Shown: piece after piece, positions 17,128 to 26,259 of the stretch
Layout: every line of letters begins with the position of its first letter
How positions within the stretch are numbered: the stretch's first letter is position 1
From: Blastocatellia bacterium
GTDB lineage: Bacteria; Acidobacteriota; Blastocatellia; HR10; J050
Direction: 5' to 3'
Assembly: GCA_026985075.1 (NCBI GenBank)
Contig: JALSQX010000062.1
Span: forward strand, 1-38,548
DNA length: 38,548 bases
Notes under the pieces: generated by a model
Databases searched by the model: none
Seen by the model: the letters and a program-made list of their open reading frames with translations, nothing else
Told to the model about the DNA's origin: nothing
Program-made: the position numbers and the translations under genes

Positions 17128-17157
17128 ATTATACTGCAACGAATTTTTCCACCACAA
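17128..17157 (-). promoter_or_regulatory. Promoter of the ridA-kynU operon
   Basis: On the minus strand TTGTGG (17152-17157) and a perfect TATAAT (17128-17133) are 18 bp apart, about 48 bp before the ridA start. It probably drives ridA and the four downstream genes. Confidence 0.55.
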
Positions 17158-17232
17158 GTGAAAACACGCCAAAAGCAGTTGAGAACACGGCGCGACCTGT
17201 GATACGCTCCCTCGCTCTCGGGGGATCAGAAC

Positions 17233-17604
17233 ATGAAGATCTTAGTCGTGGACGACGAGATCAGTGTCTGTCAGACGATCACCGGCATGCTCTCTCAGCT
17301 CGGCCATACGTCTTGTTCGGTGACGAGCGCCGACCAAGCGCTCACTCAGTGTGCCGAAGAGGCCTTCGACCTGATCATCACCGATTTGGGAATGCCCGGC
17401 ATCAACGGGTTAGAACTCGCCCAACGTGTGCGAGCCCACCTGCCGCAGGCCAGAATCATTCTCGTCACCGGTTGGCCGGTCCAGCTCGATGCCGAGCAGT
17501 TGAGCGAATACGGCGTCGAATGCGTCATCAAAAAGCCCCTCACTCTCGAGGCCCTCCGAACGGCACTCGCCGGCCACTCATCCGTAGAAGAGACCAAGTC
17601 ATGA
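17233..17604 (+). CDS. Stand-alone response-regulator receiver domain
   Basis: A 123-residue CheY-like receiver without an output domain. It has the acidic pair in VVDDE, the phospho-acceptor Asp in LIITDLGMPGINGLEL (about residue 52), the conserved Thr in IILVTGWP and the Lys in CVIKKPLT. GGGGGATC precedes ATG 17233. It is transcribed divergently from ridA, and no kinase is adjacent; the nearest sensor kinase is at 24856-26259. It probably acts by protein-protein contact in a phosphorelay. Confidence 0.9.
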   Translation: MKILVVDDEISVCQTITGMLSQLGHTSCSVTSADQALTQCAEEAFDLIITDLGMPGINGLELAQRVRAHLPQARIILVTGWPVQLDAEQLSEYGVECVIKKPLTLEALRTALAGHSSVEETKS

Positions 17605-17832
17605 GAACCTCTTCCCCAGTCCGAACAGAGACTCAACTGTGCCCACCGACTGACGGAGAAGATTTCTTGCCTCTCATCCCGTCCGCGTCACTCCAACGGC
17701 AACATACTCTATGGAAAGCAGGTGACAAGTGACGGGCGGCGAATGACGGGCTGAGGGGCCGGTCTATCACACCACGCCACTTGTCCCTGCTCCTCGGCCA
17801 GAGGCGAAGGCAAAGAGATCGTTTCTTCAGCC

Positions 17833-20283
17833 TCACGGTCCAGGAACGGTGATCGTGACGATGTTGGAGAATGTCTCGCCGCCCATACCGTCCATCCCAT
17901 GAACGCGAAGCCGATATTCCGACGTACTCGGTCGCGATGTTCTCAGCGTGACATACATCACCGCCGCATTGGGCATCTTTTTCCGGCGGCTCATGGAGAT
18001 GACCGCATAGATCTCACCGGCTCCGTTCATGATCATGGGTTCGAGTCTCACCTCACCAGCTTGATAATTGGCCTCGGGGATAATCTCGATGCGGAATTTC
18101 TTCCGTCCCCGCCGCATGGAGGCAGAGGGAGGATCGACCTTCACGCTGAATTTGGCGGGAGGGCCAGCAGGAATGACGGTGACGGCGGCCACAGCCTCCG
18201 CGCGCCCACCTCGTCCATCATCGACGCGCACGCCCACCCGAACCTTCAACGGCTGAGGAGAGGTGGAACGGATGTCCGCTGTGTCCAGGAATGCGCGATC
18301 TCCCCGGTCACGCAATCGGCCCGCCGTGGTGAACCACTGATACTGCACAACATCTCCATCGGGGTCGGTGACGTGGGCCACGAGCATGACTTCGTATCCC
18401 GCCGCCACGACGCGCGCGCTCGTCGAGATGGTGACCGTGGGTGGATGATTCTCGCCTGGGGGTGGTGACTCATCGCTCTCTGTGACCGTCACCGTGACGG
18501 TGGCTTCATTGGAGAGCGCCCCCTCATCATCTCGAACAGCATATCGGAACCGGTCCCTCCCGGTGAAGTTGGTCGCCGGCACGTACATCACCGTCCCATC
18601 ACTTCTGACGTCGACGTTCCCATGGTCCGGAGGACTCACCAGCGTCACCGTCGCTCGGTCAATGCGCCCATCGATATCGTCATCGTTGGCGGTGACCTCG
18701 ATGACCACAGAAGTATTCTCCGAGGTCGTCGCCTCATCATCGCGGGCCGTTGGGGGATCATTGACCGCGGTGACAGTGATCGTGACGACGGCCGCATTAG
18801 AGGTCATTCCATCATCATCCTGAACGGTGTACTGAAACTGGTCCGTGCCGGCGAAATCTGCGGCTGGCGTATACCGGATCGTTCCGTCGCTCTGGATGGC
18901 GGCGCGCCCATGCTCGGGCCGACGCACAATAGCCAGCGTCGTAGGATCGAGAGTCCCATCTCCATCGACATCGTTGGCCATCACGTCGATCGTCACAGCC
19001 GTGTCTTCGGAGGTCGTAATGCTGTCGTCGTTGGCCACGGGTGGTTCACCGTCTGGAGGAGGCTCGGCGCCGACGAGATTGAGGGTCTCGGCGGCATCAA
19101 TCACCCCACCAGTCGCCACCAATCCATCGAGCGTCGGTATCACGCGAACACCTTGGCGAATCACCTGGCGCAGTTCGGTCACCGACAAATGCGCCACCGA
19201 CGCGACCAAACCGGCCAAGCCCGTCACATGAGGCGCCGCCATCGATGTGCCGCTGAATCGCGCATACCGATGGCCAGGAATCGTGCTCAGAATGGACCGA
19301 CCGGGGGCCGCGACATCGACCCAGTCGCCGAAATTGGAGAAATCGGCCAGATGCGTACCATCCCGATCCAACGCCGCAACCCCCAGAGCGCTCTGATAGG
19401 CCGCCGGATAGAACCGAGTGGACGCGCCATCGTTGCCCGCTGCCGCGACAAATAAAATCCCCGCCGACGTGGCGCGATCAATAGCCTGCCGAAGCGAGAA
19501 TGAGAATCCGGCGCTTCCCCAACTGGCATTGATGGCTACGATATTGACGCCTCGTTCCTTCATCAAGATCGCATAGTCGATGGCCTCGACAGCATCCGAG
19601 AGAAATCCAGATCCATCGGCGCTGAGAAATTTCAACGCCATGATCTTCACTCGCCAGTTGACGCCAGCGACACCGAGGCTATTATTGCCCACCGCTCCAA
19701 TCGTGCCGGCTACATGCGTTCCATGATCGTTATCGTCCATGGGATCACCATTATCGGCTTCGGCATTCCAACCGTAATAGTCATCCACGAATCCATTGCC
19801 ATCGTCGTCTTCCCCATTATTGGGAATCTCGCCCAGGTTGCGCCACATGTTATCGGCCAGGTCAGGGTGGGTGTAATCTACGCCCGTATCGATGACGGCG
19901 ATAACGACATTTTCGCTCCCCGTCGTCACCTCCCAAGCGTCAAAAGCCCGAATGGCTTCCATGCCCCATAATTCACCAACCCGCTCATCATCCGGGGCTC
20001 TGACCACCGTCAATATCAAGTCCGGTTCGGCGAATTCTACACGGGGATCTTGGCTCAGTACCCGCAACTTCTCCAGCACCTGTTCCCCTCGCCTCAACCA
20101 CACTCGACGGACGCGCGATGCGCCGCGATATTTCACCAGAATGCGCCGTGGATGAAATCGCAGTCCTCGATATCGCTGTGAACGCTCCGGCATGGGGATC
20201 ACCGATTGCTGAGCGCCCCGAACGGGCCACCCTCCCATCACCACTATCAACCCGATGAAAACAAAGATGCCGATTCGCTTCAT
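17833..20283 (-). CDS. Secreted subtilisin-like (S8) serine protease with cadherin-like repeats
   Basis: An 816-residue exported protease. A signal peptide (MKRIGIFVFIGLIVVMGGWP, cut near RGA-QQ) is followed by a short pro-region and the S8 catalytic domain, with Asp132 in AVIDTGVDYTHPDL, His187 in NDHGTHVAGTIGA and Ser347 in FSGTSMAAPHVTGLAGL. An acidic stretch (NNGEDDDGNGFVDDYYGWN) is likely to bind calcium. From about residue 400 come two tandem VCBS/cadherin-like domains, each with a TSEDT/TSENT start, VxANDxDxDG, a GTxxYxPAxxFxG motif and an FxYxVxDDxG end, then a PKD-like domain and a beta-rich C-terminal domain. ATG 20281-20283 follows AGGAGGACAC. Likely role: extracellular protein degradation. 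Confidence 0.93.
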   Translation of the reverse strand: MKRIGIFVFIGLIVVMGGWPVRGAQQSVIPMPERSQRYRGLRFHPRRILVKYRGASRVRRVWLRRGEQVLEKLRVLSQDPRVEFAEPDLILTVVRAPDDERVGELWGMEAIRAFDAWEVTTGSENVVIAVIDTGVDYTHPDLADNMWRNLGEIPNNGEDDDGNGFVDDYYGWNAEADNGDPMDDNDHGTHVAGTIGAVGNNSLGVAGVNWRVKIMALKFLSADGSGFLSDAVEAIDYAILMKERGVNIVAINASWGSAGFSFSLRQAIDRATSAGILFVAAAGNDGASTRFYPAAYQSALGVAALDRDGTHLADFSNFGDWVDVAAPGRSILSTIPGHRYARFSGTSMAAPHVTGLAGLVASVAHLSVTELRQVIRQGVRVIPTLDGLVATGGVIDAAETLNLVGAEPPPDGEPPVANDDSITTSEDTAVTIDVMANDVDGDGTLDPTTLAIVRRPEHGRAAIQSDGTIRYTPAADFAGTDQFQYTVQDDDGMTSNAAVVTITVTAVNDPPTARDDEATTSENTSVVIEVTANDDDIDGRIDRATVTLVSPPDHGNVDVRSDGTVMYVPATNFTGRDRFRYAVRDDEGALSNEATVTVTVTESDESPPPGENHPPTVTISTSARVVAAGYEVMLVAHVTDPDGDVVQYQWFTTAGRLRDRGDRAFLDTADIRSTSPQPLKVRVGVRVDDGRGGRAEAVAAVTVIPAGPPAKFSVKVDPPSASMRRGRKKFRIEIIPEANYQAGEVRLEPMIMNGAGEIYAVISMSRRKKMPNAAVMYVTLRTSRPSTSEYRLRVHGMDGMGGETFSNIVTITVPGP

Positions 20284-20624
20284 GTGTCCTCCTCTCTTCC
20301 AGTCAAAAACTCGTGTCACGTCAGATTAGATTCAACGAAGACGATAATGGTTTACTATCATTTACTCAGCATGTTTAAAATAATAGACAAGGGTAACCGA
20401 GTGGCCCTCGTTCAGCAACAAGATCGGTGCGAAGGATGGCGAAAAGTACGCGCTTCCCGAATAATGAGTCCCGGCAGCGGGCGAATTGAGCCCGGGGAGT
20501 TACGCCGAGTTCCAGCGCGGCCGTCCGAGCGCTTTTCTCGATGAGACCAATATGGGCTTGCCCCTACCACGGCTAGACGAGGTATACTTGTTGATTAGCA
20601 GATGCATTCGGGGAGGGTAATGTT
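20284..20624. other. Divergent spacer between the subtilase and phosphofructokinase
   Basis: No gene seen in 341 bp. AT-rich from 20330 to 20395, probably the subtilase promoter area. A TATACT hexamer at 20583-20588 may be the -10 of the phosphofructokinase gene, with a distant TTGCCC -35 (19 bp spacing), so the call is weak. Confidence 0.4.
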
Positions 20625-21728
20625 ATGACCATTCGCACCATTGGCGTCTTGACCGGGGGTGGGGATGCGCCGGGATTGAATCCGGCCCTGAAAGCCGTCG
20701 TGTACAAAGCGGCCGAGCTGGGCATCACGGTGGTCGGCATTTATGACGGCTGGCAGGGGCTCCTGGATGGATATTGTGAAGAGACGCTCGTCCTCGAACC
20801 CCACATGGTACGTCGATGGGATCGAGATGGCGGCACGAATATTGGCTCCTCACGCACGAATCCATTCCGCATGAAACCGCCGGGGGGCGGCGAGCCTATC
20901 GATCGCTCTGATGAGGTCATCAAAAACATCGACCGCCTGGGGCTCGATGCGCTCATCGCCATGGGCGGGGAAGACACATTGGGTGTTGCCCTGAAGCTAT
21001 TCAAGAAAGGCGTGCCCATCGTTGGTGTGCCGAAGACGATTGACAATGACCTCTCCGGTACGGACTACACCCTGGGGTTCGATACGGCGATGAGGAACTG
21101 CGTCGATATCATCGAGCGCGTGCGAACGCCAGCCGGCTCTCATCACTGGGTTCAGGTCGTCGAGGTCATGGGCCGACATGCCGGTCATCTGGCCCTGTGG
21201 AGTGCGACGGCCGGTGGTGCCATGATGGTCCTCATTCCCGAATGTCCCTTTCGCTATGAGCGACTCTACGAACTTCTGGACGCTCGCTTGAGCCTGGGGG
21301 CGCGGGATCGACGCTATCCGCGATATGCGGTGATTGTGGTGGCTGAAGGTGCCACCGCCGTGGATGAGGAACTGGTCACGATCGACGATGAGCGAGATGC
21401 TTTCGGACACGCCCGTCTGGGGGGCATTGGAGCGGTCCTGTCCGAGCGCATCCGGAAGGACACGCCCTACGATTCCCGGGCCGTCATCTTGGGTCATGCC
21501 CAGCGTGGCGGTCCACCGAGTGCCATCGATCGGCTCATGGGTCGATTTTACGGAGCGGCGGCGGTCGAGGCGGTGAAAGACGGCGCCTTCGGAAAGATGG
21601 TCAGTTCCACGGGCATCGCCCCGGCATGCCGGCTTTCACTGGTGGACATAGAGGAGGCCGTCGGCCAGTTGAAATTGGTGGACGTCGAGCGGTACTATGA
21701 CACCTCGACGTACTCGGCGAAGTTATGA
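20625..21728 (+). CDS. pfp: 6-phosphofructokinase, pyrophosphate-dependent type
   Basis: A 367-residue group III phosphofructokinase that makes fructose 1,6-bisphosphate in glycolysis. Motifs: TGGGDAPGLNPALKAVV, AMGGEDTLGVA (Asp117), VPKTIDNDLSGTD (Lys137; catalytic Asp140/Asp142), VEVMGRHAGHLAL and VILGHAQRGGPPSAIDR. In this family Gly at the positions of Asp117 and Lys137 goes with ATP use, while Asp and Lys go with pyrophosphate. Both are of the PPi type here, so a reversible PPi enzyme is predicted. GGGAGGG stands 8 nt before ATG 20625. A downstream exported protein gene begins within 2 bp of the stop. Confidence 0.9.
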   Translation: MTIRTIGVLTGGGDAPGLNPALKAVVYKAAELGITVVGIYDGWQGLLDGYCEETLVLEPHMVRRWDRDGGTNIGSSRTNPFRMKPPGGGEPIDRSDEVIKNIDRLGLDALIAMGGEDTLGVALKLFKKGVPIVGVPKTIDNDLSGTDYTLGFDTAMRNCVDIIERVRTPAGSHHWVQVVEVMGRHAGHLALWSATAGGAMMVLIPECPFRYERLYELLDARLSLGARDRRYPRYAVIVVAEGATAVDEELVTIDDERDAFGHARLGGIGAVLSERIRKDTPYDSRAVILGHAQRGGPPSAIDRLMGRFYGAAAVEAVKDGAFGKMVSSTGIAPACRLSLVDIEEAVGQLKLVDVERYYDTSTYSAKL

Positions 21729-21729
21729 A

Positions 21730-22515
21730 ATGACTATGGTCCCGTTCGAGATGGCAAAGGAGCGTCACCGAGCCTCTCCGGCGAACGAGAGGCGCAATCT
21801 GAGCGCACCGACCGGCATGGAGTCGAAGAACCGACGCGCTTCGGTGCGAGATCTCCAGAGAGGCATCCGAATCGGCGTCCAATTGGGGCTCGTCGTCTTC
21901 CTCCTCTTCGGGCTCAGTTTCCCTGTCCCATCGCAAAGCAAGCGGCGGCAGAGACAAATTCGAGATCTCCTCAAGAAGAGCGATCTGGTCGTCCTCGCCG
22001 TCGCCCAAGCGTATTATCCGATCATCAACATGGTCAAATATCAACGAGAGCGGGAAGAGCGGGGGGCGGCGGCCATCCGGCGTCGGACCCGATATACCTA
22101 TGGAACGGTGTACCGATTGACGATCAAGGAGGTCCTCTTCCAGAAACCGTCAAAGAATCCCGACAAGCCCCGTCGTACATTCTATCCTGAGGATACCCTT
22201 ATGGTCTACGTTCCCGGACCGCCGGCTCATCCCCTGGAGATGAACACGGCGGCATTCCTGCCGGGGACGGAATACCTGGTCTTTCTGGAGCGCGCGGCGC
22301 TCGACGCCGACCGCTTTCGCTTCGGCGTGAAACAGGATGTCAATGCGCCCATGCGAGATTGGGAACCGTTTCCTCACCCTGCCGAGACCTACTTCAAGGT
22401 CGTGCCCGATCCACTGGCGGTGAAGCCGATGGACAGTGTGTGGCGCAAATTGGCCGCGCATACGCGCATCGTCGCCCGGCAGTTCCTGGCCTCGAAAAAG
22501 AAGAGGGAGCATTGA
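21730..22515 (+). CDS. Exported or membrane-anchored protein of unknown function
   Basis: A 261-residue protein starting right after the phosphofructokinase stop. A basic N-terminal region of about 48 residues precedes one hydrophobic segment (GVQLGLVVFLLFGLSF) and PVPSQSKRRQRQ, so it is a signal anchor or a signal peptide with a long n-region; the start may lie further down, for example at ATG 21817. The soluble part (SDLVVLAVAQAYYP, TVYRLTIKEVLFQKP, DTLMVYVPGPP, EYLVFLERAALD) is beta-rich and resembles proteins with one modified TIMP/netrin-like or OB-type domain, but I do not recognise a family. The gene order suggests cotranscription with pfp and lipA. Confidence 0.7.
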   Translation: MTMVPFEMAKERHRASPANERRNLSAPTGMESKNRRASVRDLQRGIRIGVQLGLVVFLLFGLSFPVPSQSKRRQRQIRDLLKKSDLVVLAVAQAYYPIINMVKYQREREERGAAAIRRRTRYTYGTVYRLTIKEVLFQKPSKNPDKPRRTFYPEDTLMVYVPGPPAHPLEMNTAAFLPGTEYLVFLERAALDADRFRFGVKQDVNAPMRDWEPFPHPAETYFKVVPDPLAVKPMDSVWRKLAAHTRIVARQFLASKKKREH

Positions 22516-22548
22516 TTCTCACTACTGGATTCCGTATCTTTTGATTTT

Positions 22549-23427
22549 ATGTCGGAGCGTTCACCGAAACCCGAATGGTTGAAGGTCAAGTTCCCCGGAG
22601 GGTCGAACTATGTGCGATTGAAGCGGCTGGCCCGGGGGCTGAGATTGCACACCGTCTGTGAGAGCGCGCGCTGCCCGAATATCGGTGAGTGCTGGGAGGC
22701 GGGAACAGCGACATTCATGATCCTGGGGAACACGTGTACGCGCCGGTGCGGGTTCTGCGCTGTGCCCAGTGGAAAACCCACCGAGTATGATCAGGAAGAG
22801 CCCGAGCGCGTGGCCGCAGCCGTCGATGCGCTGGATCTCCATTATGTGGTGATCACGTCGGTGGCTCGGGATGACCTTCCTGATGGAGGAGCCTCGATTT
22901 TTGCCGAAACCATTCGAGCCATTCGCCGACGCCGCCCGGACTGCCGCGTAGAGGTTCTCATTCCGGATTTCCGGGGCTCCGTTCGAGCGCTCCAAATCGT
23001 CATGGACGCCGAACCCGATGTGCTCAATCATAATATTGAAACGGTTGCGCGACTTCAAAAGCTGGTACGGCGCACGGCTCGATACGAGCGATCATTGCAG
23101 GTTCTGGCCAACGCCAAGCATCTTCATCCCGACATCCCGACCAAGTCGGGCATCATGGTGGGATTGGGCGAGACCTGGGAGGAACTCATCCAGACGATGC
23201 GCGATCTTCGATTCGTGGACTGCGATTTCCTGACCATCGGACAGTATCTCCGACCCACCATGGCGCACCTGCCAGTGGTGCGCTATTACCATCCGAGCGA
23301 ATTCCAGGAGTTGAAGCGCCTGGGGGAGGCCATGGGCTTTTTGAACGTGGAAGCGGGACCGTTGGTGCGAAGCTCCTATCATGCCGAGAAGCAGAATCTT
23401 CAAGGCGCGTCGCTGCACCGGCTGTAA
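22549..23427 (+). CDS. lipA: Lipoyl synthase
   Basis: A 292-residue radical SAM enzyme that inserts two sulfurs into octanoyl chains on lipoyl-dependent enzymes. It has both cluster motifs: the auxiliary cluster CESARCPNIGEC (Cys 37, 42, 48) and the radical SAM CTRRCGFC (Cys 63, 67, 70). The C-terminal RSSY, whose serine binds the auxiliary cluster, is present at VRSSYHAEKQ. MVGLGETWEE and IGQYLRPTMAHLPV also match LipA. It starts 33 bp after the preceding exported protein. No lipB is in the window. Confidence 0.96.
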   Translation: MSERSPKPEWLKVKFPGGSNYVRLKRLARGLRLHTVCESARCPNIGECWEAGTATFMILGNTCTRRCGFCAVPSGKPTEYDQEEPERVAAAVDALDLHYVVITSVARDDLPDGGASIFAETIRAIRRRRPDCRVEVLIPDFRGSVRALQIVMDAEPDVLNHNIETVARLQKLVRRTARYERSLQVLANAKHLHPDIPTKSGIMVGLGETWEELIQTMRDLRFVDCDFLTIGQYLRPTMAHLPVVRYYHPSEFQELKRLGEAMGFLNVEAGPLVRSSYHAEKQNLQGASLHRL

Positions 23428-23499
23428 GACCACCCGCGCCGATGCTTCCCTCACTCCTCGTGGCGCGATAGCCTCCCTGGGCGGGGATCGAGCGAGCTC

Positions 23500-23745
23500 A
23501 TGAAAGTGCGATACGGAGAGAAGGAGTATGAATTCGACCGCCGGATGCCGGCGAGGAAGTTACTCGAAGAATTGAACATCTTGCCGGAAACGGTCGTCGT
23601 CGTCAAAAACGACGAGATCGTGACCGAAGATGAGATGTTAGACGTCGGCGATGACGTTGAATTAGTGCGCGTCATCTCAGGCGGGGCGGCGAGAAACCCG
23701 GGAACTGGTAGAGAAGAATGGGGAGCGAGGATGTTGAAAGAATGA
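23500..23745 (+). CDS. ttuB: Ubiquitin-like sulfur carrier (TtuB/MoaD/ThiS type) with C-terminal tail
   Basis: An 81-residue beta-grasp protein: KVRYGEKEYEFDRRMPARKL, LNILPETVVVVKNDEIVTED and VGDDVELVRVISGG. The SGG is where sulfur carriers usually end so that the Gly C-terminus can be adenylated and thiocarboxylated; here 18 residues follow (AARNPGTGREEWGARMLKE). Directly downstream is a TtuA-like tRNA thiolase, whose sulfur donor in Thermus is TtuB, so that role is inferred rather than molybdopterin or thiamine synthesis. The tail would have to be removed to expose the Gly-Gly, or the protein works in another way. Confidence 0.75.
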   Translation: MKVRYGEKEYEFDRRMPARKLLEELNILPETVVVVKNDEIVTEDEMLDVGDDVELVRVISGGAARNPGTGREEWGARMLKE

Positions 23746-23764
23746 TGCTTCACCGGAGGGGCGA

Positions 23765-24691
23765 ATGATGAAGTGCCGCAAGTGCCGCCAAAAAGCGATC
23801 ATCTATATGCCCGAGCATCGGCTGGCTCTCTGCCAGCAATGCTATGCTCCCTGGTTTCTGGAACACACGGAGCGAACGATCAAAAAATTCAACATGTTCA
23901 CCCGACGGGATCGCGTTCTGGTCGCCGTCTCCGGTGGCAAGGATAGCCTGGCGCTGTGGCATGCGTTGACCGAGCTGAGTTACGACGCCGATGGGTTATA
24001 CATCGATTTGGGGATCGACGGAGGCTTCGGGTATTCGGAGAAATCGAAACAGGCCTGCATGAAACTCGCCGAACGGCTTCATCGGACGCTTCATACGGTG
24101 AGCGTTGCCGAAGAAGTCGGTGCCTCCGTGCCGGAGATCAAAGAGCTCACGCGCCGCGTCGCCTGCTCTGGGTGTGGATTAGTCAAGCGGTATTTCATGA
24201 ACCGAATGTCGTTAGAGGCCGATTATGATGTCATCGCTACCGGCCATAATCTCGATGACGAAGCCGCCGTGCTCTTTGCGAATACATTGCGATGGGACGA
24301 GGAGTATCTGGCCCGCCAGTATCCCGTCCTTGAGGAGCGCGATGGTTTGCGGAAGAAAGTCAAGCCGTTCGTCTATTTCACCGAGAAACAGACGACCGTC
24401 TACGCCCTCGTCAACCATATTCGATACGTTCGCGAGGAATGCCCCTTTGCTGTAGGAGCAACCTCGCTCTATCACAAAGGTATGCTCAACGAACTCGAGC
24501 ATCATTCGCCAGGGACGAAGCGCCGATTCCTCGACGGCTTCTTCAGGGTCAGGGAACGATTCTCTGCGCCGGAACAATCGAAGCTCACGCCCTGCCAAAA
24601 ATGCGGTCAACCGACCACGGCCGAGGTGTGCGCGTATTGTCGATTGGTTGATCACGTCCACCGTCGTCAGGCGACTCACTCGGTGGCGTGA
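23765..24691 (+). CDS. ttuA: tRNA 2-thiolation enzyme, TtuA/NcsA-like
   Basis: A 308-residue PP-loop ATPase. The N-terminal zinc finger has Cys4, Cys7, Cys23 and Cys26; the PP-loop is SGGKDSLALW (about 56-65); Cys134 and Cys137 (ACSGCG) and Cys226 (ECPF) match the [4Fe-4S] ligands of TtuA; and the C-terminal zinc finger is CQKCGQ...CAYC (277, 280, 289, 292). This arrangement is that of TtuA, which makes 2-thio-5-methyluridine at tRNA position 54 in thermophiles, rather than TtcA, which lacks the zinc fingers. GGAGGGGC precedes ATG 23765 (a second ATG follows directly). It lies 19 bp after the sulfur-carrier gene. Confidence 0.9.
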   Translation: MMKCRKCRQKAIIYMPEHRLALCQQCYAPWFLEHTERTIKKFNMFTRRDRVLVAVSGGKDSLALWHALTELSYDADGLYIDLGIDGGFGYSEKSKQACMKLAERLHRTLHTVSVAEEVGASVPEIKELTRRVACSGCGLVKRYFMNRMSLEADYDVIATGHNLDDEAAVLFANTLRWDEEYLARQYPVLEERDGLRKKVKPFVYFTEKQTTVYALVNHIRYVREECPFAVGATSLYHKGMLNELEHHSPGTKRRFLDGFFRVRERFSAPEQSKLTPCQKCGQPTTAEVCAYCRLVDHVHRRQATHSVA

Positions 24692-24855
24692 GATCTCGAA
24701 GCTTCGGGGCCATCGATGATTCTCCTTCGAAAATCACCACAGAGAACGCAGAGATCCTCCAACAGGCTCTGTTCATCCCTGTGATGTGGCTCGGGCGCGC
24801 CACGGACGACGCCCTCGGATATATTCTCCGCAACGCATCGAACGCTCCAGGGCAT

Positions 24856-26259
24856 TCACTCTTCGGTGAGCGTTGGAAGGTGAAACGTAACGCGCGTTCC
24901 TCGTCCCGGCCCGCTATGCACGGCAATAGCCCCACCGTGCGCCTCCACAATCCATTTACAAATGGCTAATCCCAATCCGAATCCCGTTGTCTGTCCATCG
25001 GAGGCGCGCCGCCGTCGATAGAAGCGGTCGAAGATATGCGGGAGATCTTCGGCGGGAATGCCACAACCGGTATCCGCCACCTCGACCACGGCCATCTCGC
25101 TCTGACGCTTGACGCACACTCGAATGCGTCCGCCCGCGGGCGTATATTTAATCGCATTGTCCAGGAGATTCAGCATGAGTTCTTTCAATCGTCGGGCATC
25201 GCCGCGAACGGTGATGGATTCCCGATCGGCGCTCATTTCCAATTGGAGTTTGTGCTCTTCGGCCAGAGGATGAACATAATCGACCATCTCCTGGCAGAGA
25301 GCATGAAGATTCACCGGCGCTCGTTCTAATCGCAACTGACCGGTTTCGGACCGGGCGAGCAAGAGCAGATCATCCACCAACTTGTTCAATCGGAGCAACT
25401 CCTCCAGGCAGCGCTGAAGCACCAGCTTGTATTCCTCGGCGGGACGGTCTCGTTGCAGGGCGACCTCGATCTCGCTGCGCAATACGGCCAGCGGCGTGCG
25501 GAGTTCATGAGAAGCATCCTCGGTGAATCGGCGTTCGCGCTCGAACGCCGTCTCCAGCCGAGCGATCATCTGATTGAATGTCTCAGCCAGGCGCGCTAAC
25601 TCGTCCCGGGTATTTGGGACGGTGACGCGCTCGCTGAGATTCTTGGCGCCAATCGTCCGGGCGGCCCGGACGAGTTCATCCACCGGCTTGAGGGCCTTAT
25701 CGGCCAGCAATCGCCCGCCAAAGCTGGCCAGGAGCAGAATCACTGGAATGGAGAGAATGAGGAGCAGCCATACTTCTCGCTGTGTGCGATGAATATCTTC
25801 GATACCGTAACCGGCGCGAATGAAGTAATCGATGTGACCGTGTTCATCCAGCACGCGCCAGGTAGCCACCCGAAGGGGCCGACCGTCTTCGGTCGTCTCG
25901 TCTTCTATGATCGGCGTCGAACTCTGGCGCACGCGCTCCAGCGTAGCGATATTCACATCTAACCGATATTCTTCCGAGCGAATGGCCATATCGGTGACGT
26001 GGCCCTGCGGATCGATGAGTTCTACGAACTGCGGTTTGATCACCAGTCGACCGGTCGATTCTTCGGGGATCTCCTCGCCTCTCTGTGCGGCCCAGAGCTG
26101 CTTCTCCAACAAGACGACGTGCTCGCGCAACGACGCATCGATTAATCCCAGCAAGCTGGTCGAGAGATAAGTGTAGATGGCGATGCCATATCCAATGAGG
26201 ACGATGGTCAGAATGGCCAAATACCAGAGCGTGAGTTTCCCTCGAATGGAAAGCGTCAT
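24856..26259 (-). CDS. Membrane sensor histidine kinase
   Basis: A 467-residue two-component sensor. It has TM1 at about 8-30 (LTLWYLAILTIVLIGYGI), a periplasmic domain of some 130 residues, TM2 (VWLLLILSIPVILLLASFGG) and a HAMP domain (ALKPVDELVRAARTIGAKNL). The DHp has H in FTEDASHELRTPLAVLRSE, and the ATPase domain has the N box LMLNLLDNAIKYTP, VADTGCGIP, HIFDRFYRR and GFGLGLAICKWIVEAHGG. The layout is like heavy-metal or envelope-stress sensors (CusS/BaeS-type). No response regulator lies next to it; the lone receiver at 17233 or a regulator outside the window may be its partner. Confidence 0.92.
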   Translation of the reverse strand: MTLSIRGKLTLWYLAILTIVLIGYGIAIYTYLSTSLLGLIDASLREHVVLLEKQLWAAQRGEEIPEESTGRLVIKPQFVELIDPQGHVTDMAIRSEEYRLDVNIATLERVRQSSTPIIEDETTEDGRPLRVATWRVLDEHGHIDYFIRAGYGIEDIHRTQREVWLLLILSIPVILLLASFGGRLLADKALKPVDELVRAARTIGAKNLSERVTVPNTRDELARLAETFNQMIARLETAFERERRFTEDASHELRTPLAVLRSEIEVALQRDRPAEEYKLVLQRCLEELLRLNKLVDDLLLLARSETGQLRLERAPVNLHALCQEMVDYVHPLAEEHKLQLEMSADRESITVRGDARRLKELMLNLLDNAIKYTPAGGRIRVCVKRQSEMAVVEVADTGCGIPAEDLPHIFDRFYRRRRASDGQTTGFGLGLAICKWIVEAHGGAIAVHSGPGRGTRVTFHLPTLTEE

